Positions 59,896 to 64,000 of a stretch of DNA of 64,000 bases are shown here, in pieces. Position numbers and translations under genes: made by a program. Within the stretch, counting starts at the first letter, position 1, and each line of letters opens with the position of its first letter. The stretch spans positions 42,486,905 through 42,550,904 of the forward strand of contig ML681991.1 of assembly GCA_007922195.1 (NCBI GenBank), written 5' to 3'. The DNA comes from Podocnemis expansa. Taxonomy: Eukaryota > Chordata > Testudines > Podocnemididae. Under the pieces are notes generated by a model. That model had not been told where the DNA came from. It did not search any database and saw only the letters and a program-made list of their open reading frames with translations.

Positions 59896-60269
59896 AACTA
59901 TTCTGATTACTCAGAAATAATTGGGATTCAAATCTGACTGAGGGTGTCTTACCCTTTCAGTTTATAGTCTTATACCTGGTCCAGAGAAGGAAGATAAATC
60001 CATTAGCCTGAACACGCCAGCACAAGATCAAAATAAATGCTTGAAAATATTGGGTGCCTTATGCCTCTGAAGGTTTTGGAGGAAAAGAAAAGAAAAGACC
60101 AGGTCCCTTGCATGGTATGTAAGACCACATTGTCTGCTAGGCAGTCAGAAAACTAACTGGTGAATGAAGGCTGCAAAGCAGAGGACAGTACTAAGAGTGG
60201 GCATGAAAATTGGTCATCTTCTTCTTCCTTTCTTCCTTCTCTGACATCGTCAAGGAAAAGGAGCTAGAT

Positions 60270-60792
60270 CAGTTGTTCCCAATCTGTGGGGTCAGAAGCA
60301 GCCAACCAGGGCTTTCAAAGTGGCCTGTGGCTCACTTCCTGCTGGCTGCAGAAGGGGGCTGATGCTTAAGGACCCAGGCAGTGTGCTTTTCTGTGAGGTT
60401 AAAAGGCCAGTGCAGGCTCTTTGTTGCAACCAGTGGGATAGGAGGTCAGTGCACCTCTCCAGCAAAGAGCACAGCAAAGCACTCTGCCTGGGTCTCTAGG
60501 TGCTGGGGTCCCTCCTGGAGCCAGAGGGATGGGAGCACTGATTTTCCATCCCTCTCGCTGCAGAAGGGAAGCTGCTGCCTTGGGATCCAGGTGGAGCAAA
60601 CAAGACTACAGGGTGGGTGCTGTTTCCCTACTGCAGCCAAGGAGACGGGCGATCAGCGAGGAGGCAGCCTCCTCACTAAACTCTTTCCATTTGACTGCAA
60701 TGGGGGGAAGGCCCTGCTAGTGGAGACTGGAGGCCCTTCAGATTTGTCAAAATGGTATCTGGTCCTTGAGCAAAAAAGAGTGGGAACCACTG
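60270..60792. mobile_element. hAT-type MITE (523 bp)
   Basis: Left CAGTTGTTCCCAATCTGTGG; reverse complement of the right end CAGTGGTTCCCACTCTTTTT. The 8 bp flanks AGCTAGAT (60262-60269) and AGCAAGAC (60793-60800) match at 6 of 8. The ORFs inside (up to 146 codons) have no transposase likeness. Confidence 0.7.
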
Positions 60793-61701
60793 AGCAAGAC
60801 TGCAATGGAGCTACTGAATAACAGAAACACAGTAAAACTATCAAAATGTACAAATCTCCAAATGGACTCCCTGTGGGTTTGCTTGTTTAGGGATTGCTTG
60901 GAACAGACCATTCAGCTCCTTGGAATGTATGTGTGTTAATACATTACTGGTGCTAACAGAAAGATCTTAGAGAATTGGTGCTCACCCAGCAGCAGACCAC
61001 ACAATAAAGCAACTCCCCTGGGAAAGAGATCAAGCGTTCTGATGTTCCTAATGTCAATTTCAAATGGGGTTAGGAAATTTTCGAATAATACATGATAGTG
61101 GTGGAATCGCTTTTATGGTTGATGATCAATTGGCATACCCAGAGCATAGAAGCTGGAGAAGGATGGTGCTCATGGTAGTTTGTGACTAGATAAAGCCTTG
61201 ACATCTGTAGGCATGTGAGTGTGTGGGTATAAGGTTCCATATAGAGACAACAGGGGCCATTATTGAGCATTTGGGTAGTGGTTTTTTTTTATCGTTAAGT
61301 CAGAATCATTTCTTGGAGTCTAAAAACTGGACCAGCTAATGCCGTGGTCCCAAATCCATAAATATCTCAGCCTTTAATGTAGACCCACATCAAACTTTGT
61401 CATCGGGGCAACTGCTGTGCTCACTGGCACGAGTCATCAGTCCCTATGCTCTGCAGCTGGAGCCATTTAACTAGGGTTCCCATCTGCCAAAGGGATTGGT
61501 GCTTTCCTATTTCTTTTCTTTCTTGTCTGTTTGTTTAATAAAACTATTTTGTTTTTACCTTTTAGCTTGTCTCCAGGTGTTGTGCCTACTGAACCCATTG
61601 AAACTTAGGACCTGAGTTATAGTTTGTAGCCAGCCTGTTACAGCAGATTCTGCTCTCCGTTACACCAGTGTAAATCCAGAAGATCAATATCAAAGAAGTT
61701 G

Positions 61702-61844
61702 GGGCTTGTCTACAAAGGGGAGTTGAGCAGAATAGCTATTCTGTGATAACTCCTCATGTGGGCACTCTTATTCTTTAAAAGCAATAGTGCTTTAAATTCA
61801 CACTCTGCCTTATTCAGGAATAACCTCCCCAGCAAGATAGACCC
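61702..61844. mobile_element. Small MITE with GGGCTTGTCTACA end
   Basis: Left GGGCTTGTCTACAAAGGGG; reverse complement of the right end GGGTCTATCTTGCTGGGGAG. Flanks TTG and TTA. The interior has TAGCTATTCTGTGATAAC and TTATTCAGGAATAACC. Ends are diverged, so this is provisional. Confidence 0.5.
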
Positions 61845-61849
61845 TTAAT

Positions 61850-64000
61850 CTGGACTAAGAACAGAACCTAGGGCCCCTCTAGCTGTACTGTTCCTTTCCA
61901 TTCTCCGAATAATGTTCTGATAATTTCTGCTTCTTGGCACTTACAGAAAACTAGTCCATGGGACATGCATTATCATAGCTTGGAGATCATCAGGCACTAC
62001 AAAGCGATGCATAAGTATCAACCAGTGGAAATCTATCATCAGCATGACTCTGTAGAGTGCGGAACATTTAAAGCATTGCATAAAACTCCACCAACTAATG
62101 CCATCTCCCCCGTAGTTCCTTCAGCACAGGAGCCATGGCTGGCTCTGTATTCTGAGAAGAGCTCAGGGCACTTCTGGGTGCATAATCAGGCTCAGGGTTT
62201 GCAAAGGAAACATCAGCTTTTCAGCCTGTCCTACTTTGGTTTATATTCAGACCAATTAAGGAATGTGGAATCAGTGGTGGGGCACTGAGAGGGTTGCAGT
62301 CTGGGAGTTAATACCCATCTGGCCACAGACCTTAAGTTGAGGATGGAATCTCTCAAAATACCATTTTAAAAGCTGAAATGGGTTAACTGGACATTCTTTT
62401 CTTTTTTAACAGTTGACATTTTTCTGAAGCTGCATCAGCTGTGAAGTATGTGCTCTGTTATAATTGGCTGTTTTGAAGGAGCCTAATAAATCGTGGCTCA
62501 CGCGGTTCTATGCTGACAAAGACAGGAAGGAAAAATGGCCAAGAGTGAACTACTACAAACTCAATACAAAGTGGCAGAATCCTCACATGCAAAGAACAAT
62601 GTTTGTGATGTGCAGCAAATTGGCTTGTGAATACACTCAGGAGAAGCCTAAAGAGACAGGTTGCTTCCCAGGACATTGTTCATTCTCTTCAGGTCAGGAA
62701 ATGGTAGCCGTGCCACAACATAGTGAAAAATACTTGAGTTTATTTATCTCTAACTTTATATAACTATATAACTTTCCCTCCCCCATCTGGGCATTCAAAG
62801 CAGACGGTTTCCTGCTTGGACTCCAATAGGAGGATCATTGAGAACATAGAAGATGTAGGCTCCCTGCAGTTCCAGTGCCTGGTTCCACCTTGGCTGGGTT
62901 GGGAACACGGTGACGATTTAAATGGTCAAGCAATCCCAGTACTGGAGTTTCATTTTGTGATATGCTTAACAGTAATGTTTGGCACTTTTATAGCATTTTA
63001 TGCTATTCCTGCTTTACGTTTCAGCAAACGTAGGGTGCTGCGGCAGACAGAAACACTGTGAACAGTAAGAATTAAAAATCGGATTCTGTATGTATTTAGT
63101 ACAGTAAATCAGGTTCTTCTGTAAAACACTGCACTTAGCAGCGTACTAATATCTCTGATGACTGACATGGAATAAAATAACAAGCCTGCAGCCTCCCCAG
63201 GGAGCTACTGAAACTAACCTATTTTCCTTTCTTCTAAGTAGGTTTGTCATATCAGCTCTTGGCTTGTCAAGCCACCAATTTCTTATTTCCATCGTGAATG
63301 TATTTCAAAGCAGGAGCATGCTTTTAAACAGCATTTGAGGGAGAGATACATTTTTAAAAAACAAAGAGAATTAGCTTGGAGTTTGTTTTTCATCAGCTTC
63401 TAACTGGGCTCTCCAATGAATGAACTTTACTTAATTTCATTGTATTTAAACTTGTGAAGGTTCCATAAACAGGCTGAGGCGGCAGAAGCAATAAATCATT
63501 TCACAAGTGTTGTCAAGTGCAGAATGCAAACATGATTGAAACGTCAAGAAAAGGGAACAAAAAAGAATTTGGGCATGTTGGAACCAGACTGAGGAATTTT
63601 ACAATCAACAAGATGTGGACACAGATCAGCCAGTGCTGGACAAATGCCAATAGACGAGTCATTTACAGCTAATTTGGAGACCAATTGCTCATTCTGATAT
63701 TTTATGTTTCGTTTTTATTTTAGAAACCAGCACTAAGAGGGAACTAATCATCTTGGATGTGTTATTGAGCTAATGGGAAATGAGGTTTATATCCTTCCAC
63801 AACCACAGTGGATCTAATCCTGTTCCCTTTGAAGTCAATAAACCTACAGTCTGATTACACACCCATTTTTAGAATGTCTAACTCTTTCCCTCACATCTGA
63901 TGGAATTCAGGTTGGGAGAATCAAAGTCTGATCTAACTTTTTCTCACGTTTGATTGCAAAGACCATGCCTTGTTCCACCTGAAAGCTTTTCAGGCTTCTA
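61850..64000. other. Unassigned intronic DNA, A+T-rich to the right
   Basis: No recognisable repeat or exon. An 81-codon plus ORF (62816-63061) contains a hydrophobic run FHFVICLTVMFGTFIAFYAI but lacks flanking splice signals or family likeness and is not called. From about 63300 the sequence is repeat-free and A+T-rich with strings such as CAATAAATCATTTCACAAG, which may be conserved non-coding DNA; this cannot be judged without comparison. Confidence 0.35.

Larger units (their letters stand above)
41451..64000 (-). other. MID2: Upstream MID2 intron, at least 22.5 kb, open at window edge
   Basis: This lies 5' of the 208 bp exon in the gene's direction. I looked for the preceding FN3 exon, expected to end just before the Ser-Gln junction, and for the coiled-coil and B-box exons on the minus strand, and found none. 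The interval is therefore inferred to be a single intron that runs out of the window. It holds most of the repeats listed below. A small diverged exon could have been missed by eye. Confidence 0.6.

Noticed and set aside
62816..63061. 81-codon plus ORF with a hydrophobic stretch, possible small membrane protein
   Set aside because: No supporting promoter, splice signal or homologue that I know; chance ORFs of this size are expected in A+T-rich introns.

Overview
This window looks like vertebrate nuclear DNA, most probably from a turtle; a crocodilian or other non-avian sauropsid is possible. It has split exons with GT-AG splice signals and long non-coding stretches. It is dense in CR1 and L3-type CR1 LINEs, MIR-like SINEs and hAT-type MITEs, with many short inverted-repeat elements ending in GGCTATGTCTACAC, a combination I associate with turtle genomes. 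No prokaryotic, viral or plasmid gene organisation was seen.

The only host gene I can support is the 3' part of MID2 (TRIM1/midline-2) on the minus strand. Two exons are present: 41243-41450 (end of the linker plus the PRY half of the B30.2 domain) and 27753-28155 (the SPRY half, a MID2-type Cys-containing C-terminal tail and the stop codon). They join in phase across a 13.1 kb intron. Everything right of 41450 is read as upstream MID2 intron of at least 22.5 kb, because no earlier exon was found up to 64000. Everything left of 27753 is 3' UTR followed by intergenic DNA.

Layout from left to right: 1-2.3 kb, unassigned; 2.4-6.4 kb, a tRNA-related SINE pair, a GGCCTGGTCCAC MITE, a SINE piece and two hAT MITEs; 6.4-16 kb, nothing recognisable; 16-17.6 kb, L3 and CR1 3' fragments; 20.5-21.4 kb, a 926 bp foldback MITE built from TTATTTCGAAATAA palindromes with a GC-rich core; 23 kb, a degenerate GC-rich repeat; 23.4-27.7 kb, possible MID2 3' UTR; 27.7-28.2 kb, terminal MID2 exon; 28.2-41.2 kb, an intron with a nested L3/CR1/MITE cluster at 30.7-34.0 kb; 41.2-41.5 kb, penultimate exon; 41.7-64 kb, an upstream intron. 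That intron holds a double foldback repeat, an L3-like 3' end, a 623 bp element with 25 bp inverted termini and an internal minisatellite, a decayed DIRS-like gag remnant (45.9-47.95 kb), several CR1/L3 copies and a long, mostly open CR1 ORF2 (57.2-59.9 kb).

No previously undescribed multi-gene system was found. The most informative material is in the transposon nesting, which gives relative ages and several target-site duplications, in the MITEs made of repeated short palindromes, and in the long CR1 ORF whose reverse-transcriptase FADD motif reads FAED.
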